Shown here in pieces: positions 10,542 to 19,730 of a stretch of 64,000 bases of DNA. The notes beneath the pieces are model-generated. The model did not search any database, was not told the DNA's origin, and saw only the letters and a program-made list of their open reading frames with translations. Source of the stretch: Tatlockia sp. GTDB lineage: Bacteria > Pseudomonadota > Gammaproteobacteria > Legionellales > Legionellaceae. The first letter of the stretch is position 1. Each line of letters opens with the position of its first letter. The DNA lies in the NCBI GenBank assembly GCA_013697725.1, contig JACCWI010000058.1:1-64000 (forward strand), read 5' to 3'. Made by a program: the position numbers and the translations under genes.

Positions 10542-10559
10542 TTATTATCGGAGTTTTTA

Positions 10560-10673
10560 ATGAAAGTTAGAGCATCAGTAAAACGACTTTGTCGTAACTG
10601 CAAAATTATTAAACGCAATGGAGTAATACGCGTTATATGTAAAGATGCAAGGCATAAGCAAAGACAAGGTTAA
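10560..10673 (+). CDS. rpmJ: 50S ribosomal protein L36 (zinc form)
   Basis: A 37-residue gene directly after secY. The product [20 protein letters not shown]... ends in [11 protein letters not shown]. Cys11, Cys14, Cys27 and His32 form the C-X2-C-X12-C-X4-H zinc site of canonical L36. A GGAG sits upstream (TCGGAGTTTTTA). This is the standard secY-rpmJ-rpsM order. Confidence 0.95.
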   Translation: MKVRASVKRLCRNCKIIKRNGVIRVICKDARHKQRQG

Positions 10674-10909
10674 TGTTTTAATCAGGCGGTTTTAAAAGTT
10701 AGAAAATGGTTGTATATCAAGGTTAATTAAAATTAGATGTTTAATTTATTTTATCCCTAAGAACAATATTTTTGTTCAAGATGTGTGAAAGACAATCGTA
10801 TCTATAGTGAATGAGGTAGCAGAAATTAATTCCTCGCTTGATTTTGACTTATTATAATAGTATTCTTCTGTCCCTTTCTGGCAGAGCAAAATAACGTTCG
10901 GAGAGATTA
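10674..10909 (+). promoter_or_regulatory. rpmJ-rpsM leader with possible alpha operon promoter
   Basis: A 236-base gap, the longest inside the ribosomal block. It contains TATAAT at 10853-10858 without a convincing -35 at 17 bases. The same stretch would form the leader of rpsM, where E. coli S4 represses the alpha operon through a pseudoknot. I could not fold the RNA, so an S4 site is only a possibility. No open reading frame was recognised. Confidence 0.35.
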
Positions 10910-11266
10910 ATGGCTCGTATTGCAGGTGTTAACATACCAGATCACAAACATATCGTGATTGGATTGACGTCGATTTACGGAATTGGCAAAACAACATCAA
11001 TAACTTTATGTGAAACAGTAGGCATTGAACCGTCAACTAAAGTAGGACAATTATCTGAAGATAAGCTGGAAGCATTACGTACAGAGATTGGCAAGATGAC
11101 TGTTGAGGGTGATTTACGTCGTGTAGTCACTATGAATATTAAGCGGCTTATGGATCTTGGCTGTTATAGAGGCCTTAGACATCGTCGAGGTTTACCTTTA
11201 CGTGGTCAACGAACTAAAACAAATGCTCGTACCCGGAAAGGTAAACGTAAAGGTGGCTCTAACTAA
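10910..11266 (+). CDS. rpsM: 30S ribosomal protein S13
   Basis: 118 residues. [20 protein letters not shown] at the start and the C-terminal [20 protein letters not shown] are diagnostic of S13, which contacts P-site tRNA and bridges to L5. First gene of the alpha operon, with GGAGAG upstream. Confidence 0.97.
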   Translation: MARIAGVNIPDHKHIVIGLTSIYGIGKTTSITLCETVGIEPSTKVGQLSEDKLEALRTEIGKMTVEGDLRRVVTMNIKRLMDLGCYRGLRHRRGLPLRGQRTKTNARTRKGKRKGGSN

Positions 11267-11286
11267 TTTTTATGTAGGAAAAAAAG

Positions 11287-11685
11287 ATGGCTATAACAAA
11301 GGCAAAACAGCAGAAAGTAAGAAAAAAAGTTAAACGTGTGGTCTCAGATGGTATTGTGCACGTTCATGCTTCTTTTAATAATACAATCGTTACTTTTACA
11401 GATCGTCAAGGTAACGCTTTATGTTGGGCAACTTCTGGCGGCTCTGGTTTTCGTGGATCTAGAAAAAGTACACCTTATGCTGCTCAAATTGCAACTGAGA
11501 GAGCTTCTGTTGTAGCAAAAGAATATGGAATGAAATCTGTTGCGGTATTTGTGCATGGCCCTGGGCCAGGCCGTGAATCAACAATTCGTGAATTGATATC
11601 GCAAGATTTTAAAATAGTAGAAATAACTGATGTAACAGGCATACCTCATAATGGATGTAAGCCTCCTAAAAAACGTCGTGTATAA
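11287..11685 (+). CDS. rpsK: 30S ribosomal protein S11
   Basis: 132 residues with [20 protein letters not shown] near the start and [17 protein letters not shown] at the end, both universal S11 segments. It lines the mRNA exit at the platform. Order rpsM-rpsK-rpsD is the usual one. Confidence 0.97.
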   Translation: MAITKAKQQKVRKKVKRVVSDGIVHVHASFNNTIVTFTDRQGNALCWATSGGSGFRGSRKSTPYAAQIATERASVVAKEYGMKSVAVFVHGPGPGRESTIRELISQDFKIVEITDVTGIPHNGCKPPKKRRV

Positions 11686-11702
11686 AGTTCGGGAGTTATT
11701 TA

Positions 11703-12323
11703 ATGGCTAGATATCTAGGTCCAAAATGTAAATTATCACGTAGAGAAGGTACTGATTTATTTTTGAAAAGTGGCGTACGTGATCACAAATCTAAATGTAA
11801 ATCTGAAAAATTACCTGGTCAACATGGTGAGAAGCGCCCAAGATTAAGCGACTACGGCGTGCAATTACGAGAGAAGCAAAAGATTAGACGTCTTTATGGC
11901 GTATTAGAAAAACAATTCAGAAATTACTATGCTAAAGCTGCTAGACAAAAAGGGTCGACCGGTGAGAACTTAATGGCGTTGTTAGAAAAACGGTTGGATA
12001 ATGTAGTTTACCGTATGGGTTTTGCCAGTACACGAGCAGAGGCAAGACAGTTGGTTGCTCATAAAGCCATTTTAGTTAATGATAAACAGGTTAATATACC
12101 ATCGTTTTTAGTCAATCCTGGTGATGTTATTGCAATACGTCAAAAAGCGAAAGCCCAAGGCCGTGTTCAAGCTGCAATTGCACTATCTGAGCAGCGTGCA
12201 CCTTGCGATTGGTTAACAATTGATTCTAGTTCTTTGAATGGTACATTTACCTCAACGCCAACGCTAAATGACTTATCTAATCTTTACAATGTTAATTTAG
12301 TCGTAGAACTTTACTCTAAGTAA
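11703..12323 (+). CDS. rpsD: 30S ribosomal protein S4
   Basis: 206 residues. [20 protein letters not shown] is the S4 start; the S4 RNA-binding domain lies around residues 96-160 ([20 protein letters not shown]). S4 nucleates 30S assembly and in E. coli represses the alpha operon. Only one of the N-terminal zinc-type cysteines is present, in keeping with the C-minus form. Confidence 0.97.
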   Translation: MARYLGPKCKLSRREGTDLFLKSGVRDHKSKCKSEKLPGQHGEKRPRLSDYGVQLREKQKIRRLYGVLEKQFRNYYAKAARQKGSTGENLMALLEKRLDNVVYRMGFASTRAEARQLVAHKAILVNDKQVNIPSFLVNPGDVIAIRQKAKAQGRVQAAIALSEQRAPCDWLTIDSSSLNGTFTSTPTLNDLSNLYNVNLVVELYSK

Positions 12324-12341
12324 GCGCGGAGACCTAGCCGA

Positions 12342-13334
12342 ATGTATACTGAAATAAATGAAATGCTGACACCTACAGTACTGAAAGTACATGCAGAGAC
12401 GCCTAATCACTCAAGGATTGTACTTGAACCCCTAGAGCGCGGCTATGGACATACACTTGGTAATGCACTGAGACGAATTTTACTCTCTTCAATGCCGGGA
12501 AGCACAATTACTGAAGTTGATATTGATGGTGTTTTGCACGAATACAGCACAATTGAAGGGGTCAAAGAGGATGTTGTTGATATTATCTTGAACCTCAAAC
12601 AAGTAGCTATAAGAATAACTACAGGACAAGAAGCATTATTAACTTTAACTAAGGAAGGACCTTGCCAAGTAACAGCTGGCGACATTCAGTTGACACATGG
12701 TCAAGAAATTATAAACCCTGAGTTAGTTATTGCAACTTTGAATGAAAAAGCTAAATTGAGTATGACCTTAAAAGTTGAAAAAGGTGTTGGCTTCCATTCT
12801 ACAGATTCTTTTGTTCGCGCAGTTGATGATGAAATTGCCCTTAAATCGGTTGGTAAGTTAAAAATTGATAATACTTTCTCTCCGGTAATAAAAGTGGCTT
12901 ATTTTGTTGATAATGCTCGTGTAGAAAATCGAACAGATCTGGATAAACTTACTATTGATTTACAGACAAATGGTACTTTAGATCCGGAAGAAGCAATTCG
13001 TATTGCAGCTTCTATTTTGCAACGTCAATTACATGCATTTGTGGACATGAAATTTGAAGAATCTCGTGCTGACAACAAAGAGCGCAACGATTTTGATCCT
13101 GTCCTATTGCGACCCGTTGATGATTTAGAATTAACTGTTCGTTCAGCAAATTGTTTAAAAGCTGAGAATATATATTATATTGGTGACTTGGTTCAAAAAA
13201 CTGAGAATGAATTATTAAAAACACCAAATTTAGGTAAAAAATCCCTGACAGAAATTAAAGATGTACTAGCATCACGCTCTTTATCTTTAGGGATGAAACT
13301 AGAGAATTGGCCGCCAGCAAATCTTGGCGAGTAA
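12342..13334 (+). CDS. rpoA: RNA polymerase subunit alpha
   Basis: 330 residues. The N-terminal assembly domain holds [20 protein letters not shown]; the C-terminal domain (from about residue 250) includes [20 protein letters not shown] and the helix-hairpin-helix [16 protein letters not shown], which binds UP elements and activators. Length matches the family. GGAGA precedes the ATG. Confidence 0.97.
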   Translation: MYTEINEMLTPTVLKVHAETPNHSRIVLEPLERGYGHTLGNALRRILLSSMPGSTITEVDIDGVLHEYSTIEGVKEDVVDIILNLKQVAIRITTGQEALLTLTKEGPCQVTAGDIQLTHGQEIINPELVIATLNEKAKLSMTLKVEKGVGFHSTDSFVRAVDDEIALKSVGKLKIDNTFSPVIKVAYFVDNARVENRTDLDKLTIDLQTNGTLDPEEAIRIAASILQRQLHAFVDMKFEESRADNKERNDFDPVLLRPVDDLELTVRSANCLKAENIYYIGDLVQKTENELLKTPNLGKKSLTEIKDVLASRSLSLGMKLENWPPANLGE

Positions 13335-13351
13335 TATTAGGAGTTTTAGTT

Positions 13352-13741
13352 ATGCGTCACCGTAATACTGGCCGAAAGTTTAGTCGTACTAGCAGCCATA
13401 GAAGAGCTATGTTTTCTAACATGTGCACCTCTTTGATTGAACATGAGTTAATCAAAACAACCTTGCCTAAAGCAAAGGAATTGAGACGTTATATTGAGCC
13501 GCTTATCACTGTTAGTAAAGGTGACTCAGTTGCTTCTAGACGATTCGTTTTTGACAAACTTCGATCTAAATCTGCAGTTGGTAAATTATTTACTACCTTA
13601 GGTCCTCGCTATGTAGAGCGTCCCGGTGGATATGTCCGTGTTTTAAAATGTGGATATCGCCCAGGTGATAATGCACCAATGGCTATTGTTGAATTAGTAG
13701 ATAGACCTGCTAAAGCACAAAAGGTTGAAGAGGTAGAATAA
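13352..13741 (+). CDS. rplQ: 50S ribosomal protein L17
   Basis: 129 residues starting [20 protein letters not shown] with TAGGAG upstream. The conserved [20 protein letters not shown] and [20 protein letters not shown] follow. An upstream in-frame extension to 13307 overlaps rpoA and is not homologous, so it is rejected. Last gene of the alpha operon. Confidence 0.96.
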   Translation: MRHRNTGRKFSRTSSHRRAMFSNMCTSLIEHELIKTTLPKAKELRRYIEPLITVSKGDSVASRRFVFDKLRSKSAVGKLFTTLGPRYVERPGGYVRVLKCGYRPGDNAPMAIVELVDRPAKAQKVEEVE

Positions 13742-13755
13742 TATTTTTCTTATTT

Positions 13756-13784
13756 AAAAACCCGCCTTATGGCGGTTTTTTTTT
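13756..13784 (+). terminator. Intrinsic terminator of the ribosomal operons
   Basis: Stem CCGCC (13762-13766), loop TTAT, stem GGCGG (13771-13775), then nine T residues, with an A5 run in front that can extend the pairing. It lies 15-45 bases after the rplQ stop and is the clearest terminator in the window. Confidence 0.9.
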
Positions 13785-14275
13785 ATCTAATCTAGACAAA
13801 CTTATTAAGCCGGTGTGATGTTAATACTAATAGCTTAAAGCAAAAGTATATATTGTCTTGCGAGTTTGACGATGATTGAGGGCTGTATCCCTGAATTATT
13901 AGTAGTTGTTGCAGCTTTTAAAAATTGATTTGTTAACTTACCTTTTTGATCCTTGATATTTAACTATACTAATGTTTTAAATAAATTTAAGTTCATTTCC
14001 TATTGTTACACTTCCTCATTAACAATCAATGTTAAGTCAATTCGTTTTTTGATTTTCCTTCGGTACCAAGTATTTGAGTCAATGCGATTCCTGTCAACTC
14101 ATTAATCGTTTAATAAAATCTTAATAAATACTGGTTATAATTTAGTAATTACAGACTAAGTGGCTGTGTATAAGCAAACTTAATTAGATGAGAATAAATT
14201 AAATTAATTATTAGCCTAATAGAAGTATTTAAGAGAGCTGCTTAAGTTTAAGGGGCTTTAAATCGAGGAAATATA
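13785..14275. other. Intergenic region, 491 bases
   Basis: AT-rich spacer between the ribosomal terminator and the repeat-protein gene. A TATAAT at 14136-14141 is a possible -10 for the downstream gene, but no convincing -35 precedes it. I see no open reading frame with a ribosome-binding site, no tRNA and no recognisable structured RNA. Confidence 0.4.
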
Positions 14276-17200
14276 ATGTTATTTGATCTAAAACAGAAAA
14301 TTAGCCAATTACTTATTGAGTCACAGGCTCTACTGGAGAGTGAAAATATTCCTCGCGACTTCACCAGTGCTAAACAATGCCTCCTCCTAGCTGAATTAAA
14401 ACAAGAAGTTACACTATTAAACACGATGCTTAATAACAAAAATTTTGAAGATTTTTTTATGACGCGCTGTGCTTTTCGTGAAAAAGACAAAAATACTTCT
14501 ATCTCTTTCCAAGACATGCCTGACAGTCCTACCAATCAGCTTTATTGGCAAATCGCACAATTGGTTTTTGAACCAAAAACTATGGATGAGATGTTTGAAA
14601 TTGTTGTTCCAGGTATCAAAATACACTTACAAGCTGATTTAATGATTGAAAATATCTCAGGTCAGAGTGCTCGAGAACTAATGAGAAAAGCTAAACCCAC
14701 TCTTAAACTTAAGCGTCTTAAAAAATTTCAAGAGCAGGAACCTAGTCTAGACAATTTCCGTCATTATGTTTTTTCTCATGAAACTCTTTTTGATGCTAGA
14801 GAAATTCAGCACTTTCCTCTAGCTCAGCAAGCTGATTTAAAAAATCTTTTGCACAAAGAATACCCCGACCTTGAAAAAAAACTCTATGAACATAGTAGCA
14901 GTCTAAAAGGCCTCTCTTTGGATGTAGTAACTCTAAATAATAAAGGTATAGCTCCCATAGATGCTATCAACCAATTAATCCAAGGCCTTATTTTAGGCGG
15001 CAATAACATGACCGGGCAGGGTTATGCTTCCAAGTTCTCTACAGAGGCCGTCGAACGATTTTTTGCCTGGTTTAATCCATTGCCTAAACAGGTACGAGAT
15101 GAATTAAGAGCCTTGCAGGGGGGAAATACCACTCTTGGGCGCGTGATTGATGAAGAAATTTTGAAAGGACAATGCGTTGAGACAACGGCAACCAATTTAA
15201 CCCACATTATTCAGCATAATAAAGCTCTACCTTTATTAACTTCACCGCCAGAGATGCGTCCTATTGATTTAAAGATTTTGCGGGATAAATATGGACCTAA
15301 ACATACTCTCGATACTAAGAAAGATTCACAACTTATGTCGGTGTTTCCTGAAATACTAGTAAAAGAAGTTATTAAGCGTATTAAACCTGAAACCTTTGAT
15401 CAAATGATTAGTCTAATTATTGATTTTCCTCCTACTTTTTATCAGGTTATTTGGAAAAATCTAACATTAAAAAACTTTGATATGCTTTTTTATAGGCTTG
15501 CAAGGGTTATTCGAAGCGGCTTTTTTAGTCAGGAACAAAAACAGGCCTTGGCAAAAGCGATTGCGGAAAATTATTCTCGCTTTAATCTGGAAGAACCCAT
15601 TTGTTCTTGGGTAATGAGAACTAATGATGAAACAATGTTAAAGGAAGTTCTCAACGCATTTACAAAAACTCAACGAATTGCTGCAATTAAATTTAAACAT
15701 AGAGGAATTCCTCTTTTGCATGAAGCGACAGAGGGACTTCTTAAGGTGATTCTGGATACCTTACCCCAAGAATTAAGGCTTGAAGCAGTTCTGATGCCTG
15801 ATGTACTGGGCAGAACCACATTGCAATTAGCAGAAACCAATTCAAAATCTTTACAAGCAATTCTCGAATCCTTGTCTGATGAACAACTGCTTAAATTAGG
15901 TAAATCGCTAATATTATTGGCAATAAAAGCAAATAACAGGATTTTATTAACCAAAACAATAAAATTATTAAAACTCGAAGCTTGGATGATCTGGGATTAT
16001 GATGAGGAAATGGACACTCTTTTGCATAAGGCTGCAGAGTATCCTGAATCCCTTAAAGCCTTACTTGAAGCTTTACCAAAGCCCAATATCTTAGGAGCGG
16101 TCAAGGATATAAAAGATAGAAACGGGCAAACAGTGTTGCAAAAAACTCTGCGGCACTTTGTAGATCCTGAATCGCTTAAAGCAATACTGGTATCATTGTC
16201 TGATGATATTTTTAATACAAAATACTCGCCGCTATTTTTGGTAATTAAAACTTATGACCTGGATTTTTTAAACAAAATTCTTAATCTAATTCCCCAGAAT
16301 CAGCTGTTTCAAGCGGTGGCAAAAATACCATTTAATTCATTAGAAGTGGCCTTGGAAAATCCTCAAGTTATTAAAACAATAGTTGAACGGTTATCGTCTG
16401 ACCAGCGATTTGACTTTGTGAACCTGCTGGATGAAAACGGCAATACAATTTTACATACGACTATCTGGACACCGCAATCACTCCAAATGATACTTAGCTT
16501 ATTAACCCTTCCTCAAAGGTTTGCTGCATTACAATTGTTGAATTCTGAGGGCAACATGGTATTGCACAATGCAGGTAGGCTGCCAGCTATGTTTCACAGC
16601 ATACTTGAATCATTCCCGCTTGAACAAAGACTTGCTGTGGCAAATCTGGCAAATAGTAAAGGTGATACGATATTTCATCTTCTTATAACCCATAAAGATC
16701 ACCTTTTAAAAACTCTCGAATTATTACCGGAAGAGCAACGATTCGATGCTATTAATGTGCCAAATATTGCAGGCTTTACTGTAATGGATATTGCCAAAAG
16801 CAACCCTGAGCTTTTAATACCACTATTGAGTCGTCTGCCCCAAAATCGGAAAATTTCTATTATAGCGACGAGTATGTCGCAGTATTTAAAGACTTTAAAG
16901 CCAGAAACTAATTTTCTGGAAAATGACATCCTAAACGATGAAAAACTCTGGCAAGCAATTAACAAATTATTTGTTGAAAAAAGGCTTACAAATACACTAA
17001 TCCAGGATTTAGCAATACTTCATCAATTTCATCATGAAAAAACAACAGAAGATACTGCTCGACGCGATGACGAAGATTATATTGAATCAATTGATCGTTT
17101 TTACCTCCAAGCTTTAGAAATTCGTACCTCTGATAAACCAAAAAAAATACAAGTTAAAGAAATTATTGATATAGCCCATCATGAATTTCATCATAAACAT

Positions 17201-17425
17201 AGTACTAGGCGACTCTTTGCTGATGCTTTAATGTTGGTTAGCATTCTATTTGCAGGCTTGGGCTTAGCCATTATGGCAGGACGTTATTTAACCAACAGAC
17301 CTGTGTTTTTCTCTGACGTTATCACAAAGCGAGAGAAGGATCTGACAACGGCTTGGATGAAAAAACAGAGTGAGTTGCCTGAAGAAGATGATAGTACTGA
17401 AAATATCTTTTTACCTGGGGGCTAG
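14276..17425 (+). CDS. Large ankyrin-like repeat protein with C-terminal membrane helix; candidate Dot/Icm effector
   Basis: 1049 residues, no signal peptide. Residues 1-360 are a helical region without a recognised domain. From about residue 475 to 860 runs a degenerate repeat of roughly 35-38 residues, with consensus L-P-x-E-Q-R ... N-x-x-G-x-T-x-L-H-x-A ... P-E-x-L-x-x-I-L. Examples are LLNSEGNMVLHNAGRLP and LANSKGDTIFHLLITHK, so an ankyrin-like alpha solenoid is likely. One hydrophobic helix (LMLVSILFAGLGLAIMAG) lies near residues 983-1002. The last 40 residues are polar with an acidic patch (ELPEEDDSTEN), resembling the E-block of some Dot/Icm substrates. The gene stands alone between housekeeping blocks. 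Effector status is inference. Confidence 0.7.
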   Translation: MLFDLKQKISQLLIESQALLESENIPRDFTSAKQCLLLAELKQEVTLLNTMLNNKNFEDFFMTRCAFREKDKNTSISFQDMPDSPTNQLYWQIAQLVFEPKTMDEMFEIVVPGIKIHLQADLMIENISGQSARELMRKAKPTLKLKRLKKFQEQEPSLDNFRHYVFSHETLFDAREIQHFPLAQQADLKNLLHKEYPDLEKKLYEHSSSLKGLSLDVVTLNNKGIAPIDAINQLIQGLILGGNNMTGQGYASKFSTEAVERFFAWFNPLPKQVRDELRALQGGNTTLGRVIDEEILKGQCVETTATNLTHIIQHNKALPLLTSPPEMRPIDLKILRDKYGPKHTLDTKKDSQLMSVFPEILVKEVIKRIKPETFDQMISLIIDFPPTFYQVIWKNLTLKNFDMLFYRLARVIRSGFFSQEQKQALAKAIAENYSRFNLEEPICSWVMRTNDETMLKEVLNAFTKTQRIAAIKFKHRGIPLLHEATEGLLKVILDTLPQELRLEAVLMPDVLGRTTLQLAETNSKSLQAILESLSDEQLLKLGKSLILLAIKANNRILLTKTIKLLKLEAWMIWDYDEEMDTLLHKAAEYPESLKALLEALPKPNILGAVKDIKDRNGQTVLQKTLRHFVDPESLKAILVSLSDDIFNTKYSPLFLVIKTYDLDFLNKILNLIPQNQLFQAVAKIPFNSLEVALENPQVIKTIVERLSSDQRFDFVNLLDENGNTILHTTIWTPQSLQMILSLLTLPQRFAALQLLNSEGNMVLHNAGRLPAMFHSILESFPLEQRLAVANLANSKGDTIFHLLITHKDHLLKTLELLPEEQRFDAINVPNIAGFTVMDIAKSNPELLIPLLSRLPQNRKISIIATSMSQYLKTLKPETNFLENDILNDEKLWQAINKLFVEKRLTNTLIQDLAILHQFHHEKTTEDTARRDDEDYIESIDRFYLQALEIRTSDKPKKIQVKEIIDIAHHEFHHKHSTRRLFADALMLVSILFAGLGLAIMAGRYLTNRPVFFSDVITKREKDLTTAWMKKQSELPEEDDSTENIFLPGG

Positions 17426-17486
17426 TGGATTTGTAATTAGCATCTATTGGTAAATGATTCACAACTCCTTGATGATTTTTCTCAAT

Positions 17487-18299
17487 CTAGACTAAGTTTT
17501 GAATACGTAACGACTGCAAAAAAGTTTGAACGACAACCGAAAAAGCCTCGGGCTGATCAAAGGGAATTGCATGACCCGCTTTCGGGATCTGCACGGTCTT
17601 TAAGTTGGAATTGAGCCCACTAAGTTCAGCAGCCATTTCAGCAGAAATTACTGAGCCAACTTCACCAAAGAGAAGCAGGCTTGGGACACCGAGGCTTTTA
17701 ATCAGTTGCAGATAATCCGGATTGGGTGGCTTCAAAATTTCGAAAGCATGAATGCTGGTTTGGAACCTTGCTTGCACGAATAGTTTGATGAGTTCCGGTG
17801 AGCGTCGATTATGTCGACCCTCCACCTCAGCCATGTAATCTTCCCTTGTTTTCATAAGAACTTTACGATGTTGCTCCGCAATCTTAGTTTCGTAAACTTC
17901 CATCTGTTGTTGCGGCGTTAGAAAAGTTGGATCGGCCAGGATAATACCTGCCAAGGGCTGCAGTTTACGACTGGCAACTACCGCGGCGGTCATTCCTCCC
18001 ATAGAATGACCGAGTATAACTGGAGCGGTTAGCCACAGAGTTTCGATAAGACTTAGAACATCAGAGCCAAGAGTCTCATAGCAGTAGCCATATTCGGGAG
18101 CACTGGAATATCCATGTCCCCGAGCGTCAGGCATAATAACATCGAATTCTCCCTCCAGCTCTCGCGCTAAAGGGGTCCAGCAGGCTCCATTTAACATTAG
18201 CCCATGGAGTAGAACAATAGGAGGCTTAGAACCGCCGGTTCGAGTGTAGTGCAGCTTTATCCCATTGACTTCACAGTTACCTGTAATCCAGCCAGCCAT
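17487..18299 (-). CDS. Alpha/beta-fold hydrolase
   Basis: 270 residues. The oxyanion segment LLHGLMLNGACW, the strand DARGHGYSS and the nucleophile elbow GHSMGGM (Ser in G-H-S-M-G) are clear; an acidic residue follows in the LLLFGEVGS region and the catalytic His is in KAGHAIPFD near the C-terminus. It probably hydrolyses a small ester or amide; the substrate cannot be told. The start at 18299 is preferred over an ATG at 18314 because AGAGGT lies just upstream of it. It stands alone on the - strand. Confidence 0.85.
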   Translation of the reverse strand: MAGWITGNCEVNGIKLHYTRTGGSKPPIVLLHGLMLNGACWTPLARELEGEFDVIMPDARGHGYSSAPEYGYCYETLGSDVLSLIETLWLTAPVILGHSMGGMTAAVVASRKLQPLAGIILADPTFLTPQQQMEVYETKIAEQHRKVLMKTREDYMAEVEGRHNRRSPELIKLFVQARFQTSIHAFEILKPPNPDYLQLIKSLGVPSLLLFGEVGSVISAEMAAELSGLNSNLKTVQIPKAGHAIPFDQPEAFSVVVQTFLQSLRIQNLV

Positions 18300-18443
18300 T
18301 AATACCTCTACCATTCAATCATTAATTATAAAAATATGAAAATTACTTTAAAGAACTGACATGGGCTAATAAAGTTTGTGCTGCGGTTAAATCCTTCAGC
18401 AGTTGCCTCAATTTCAATAATATCCCTTATCTTATACTCTGTT

Positions 18444-19049
18444 TTATCCAAGTTTGGTAAGCTCGTCCTCAGTTCCTATGAGAAAAATTTTGGGTTGTTT
18501 AATGAGTTGGGTTAAAAAATTATTATTTGCTTGGTATTTACGTGTCCATTCTTCTGGGGAATAAAAAGTTGGATGAACGGGACGCCCCAATTTTACTTGC
18601 GCTTCTTCAAGCAATTTAAATAATTCGGCATAAGTTAAGTTGTCGCATATCAACATCAAATCAACATCACTGGTAGCGATGTCTTCTTGTTTAGCAATAG
18701 AGCCATAAATAAAAGCGATATGTATCTGTGAGGCAATAGGTGCAAGTGCTTCTCTAAGCTCATCAGCTAATCCAAATGTTTTTAATACAATACTGCGTAA
18801 TTCTGTAAACAGTGGCGATGTACAATTAGCTGTATAATGTTTCTGATTGCCAATCGATTGCTTGGTTATGAGTCCAACAGCAGCCAATTTCTCAAGTTCT
18901 CGTTGAACCGCCCCTGTCCCTGAGTGAGTTAAACGGATAATTTGATTAGTATGAAAGCTACGATTGGGTTGTCCATAGAGCAATGCTAGTACGCACTGGC
19001 GTACTTTGGAAAAAAGCGCATTAGAAAGGTTAGGATAGGTCGTTCTCAT
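18444..19049 (-). CDS. Winged-helix protein with nucleotidyltransferase domain
   Basis: 201 residues. Residues about 10-75 form a winged helix-turn-helix (VLALLYGQPNRSFHTNQIIR followed by VQRELEKLAAVGLI). Residues about 105-150 carry the DNA polymerase beta-type nucleotidyltransferase motif G-S-I-A-K-Q-E-D-I-A-T-S-D-V-D-L-M, in which the two aspartates would bind metal. Such fusions resemble MNT-type antitoxin or regulatory nucleotidyltransferases, but no HEPN-type partner gene is adjacent. The ATG at 19049 is chosen; a TTG 15 bases earlier has no better ribosome-binding site. Confidence 0.75.
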   Translation of the reverse strand: MRTTYPNLSNALFSKVRQCVLALLYGQPNRSFHTNQIIRLTHSGTGAVQRELEKLAAVGLITKQSIGNQKHYTANCTSPLFTELRSIVLKTFGLADELREALAPIASQIHIAFIYGSIAKQEDIATSDVDLMLICDNLTYAELFKLLEEAQVKLGRPVHPTFYSPEEWTRKYQANNNFLTQLIKQPKIFLIGTEDELTKLG

Positions 19050-19090
19050 TATGGGTATTATCAAGAAGTCTAATAATAAAATATAATTTA

Positions 19091-19106
19091 CCCGCGCATA
19101 GGCGGG
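19091..19106 (-). terminator. Possible weak terminator after ssb
   Basis: Stem CCCGC (19091-19095) and GCGGG (19102-19106) with a 6-base loop, 25 bases beyond the ssb stop on the - strand. It is followed on that strand by a T/A-rich tract rather than a clean T run, so termination would be weak. Confidence 0.4.
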
Positions 19107-19130
19107 CTGAAAGGTATAACGAACTAGGTT

Positions 19131-19607
19131 TTAAAACGGAATGTCATCATCCAGTTCGTCAAAGGCATCCTGTGCGACTTGAGTAGCCGGTTGGGGTTTG
19201 CGAGTGTTTTGTGGCTGCTGAGCTTGTTGAGGGGGCGATGACATTTCATCATAGGAAGAAGATGAACCGCCTTTGCTATCAAGCATTTGAATATCTGAGG
19301 CAACAATTTCGGTGGTATAGCGATCTTGTCCCTGCGGATCTTGCCATTTACGTGTACGCAAACTGCCTTCCACATAGAGCTTGGAACCTTTTCGAAGGTA
19401 TTCACCTGCAATCTCACCCAGGCGATTAAAGCAAACGACACGATGCCATTCAGTACGTTCTTGTTTCTCGCCAGTTTGCTTGTCTTTCCATGATTCACTG
19501 GTAGCTATTGATAAGGTTGTTACAGCATTGCCATTTGGCAGGTATCTAACGTCAGGATCCACCCCAACATTGCCTACCAAAATGACTTTATTAATTCCAC
19601 GAGCCAT
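19131..19607 (-). CDS. ssb: Single-stranded DNA-binding protein
   Basis: 158 residues. N-terminal OB fold with [40 protein letters not shown] and [18 protein letters not shown]; a Gln/Pro/Ser-rich linker from about residue 115; and the acidic tip DDDIPF that recruits repair and replication partners. AGGAG lies 7 bases upstream of the ATG. It neighbours the MFS gene in the same direction, an arrangement common in gammaproteobacteria. Confidence 0.97.
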   Translation of the reverse strand: MARGINKVILVGNVGVDPDVRYLPNGNAVTTLSIATSESWKDKQTGEKQERTEWHRVVCFNRLGEIAGEYLRKGSKLYVEGSLRTRKWQDPQGQDRYTTEIVASDIQMLDSKGGSSSSYDEMSSPPQQAQQPQNTRKPQPATQVAQDAFDELDDDIPF

Positions 19608-19730
19608 TTTTTATTCTCCTGCATGCGAAAGTTAGAAATCGATTATAACTAATCTTGCTACAATTTCGTAGCTTTAGCTGAAATTGATTAAATTATCGAA
19701 ATTCAGGTCTAAGAAAATTATCATCAAGCC

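Noticed and set aside
19124-19498. 124-codon frame inside ssb in another frame on the same strand
   Set aside because: Overlaps the SSB domain completely; a shadow frame.
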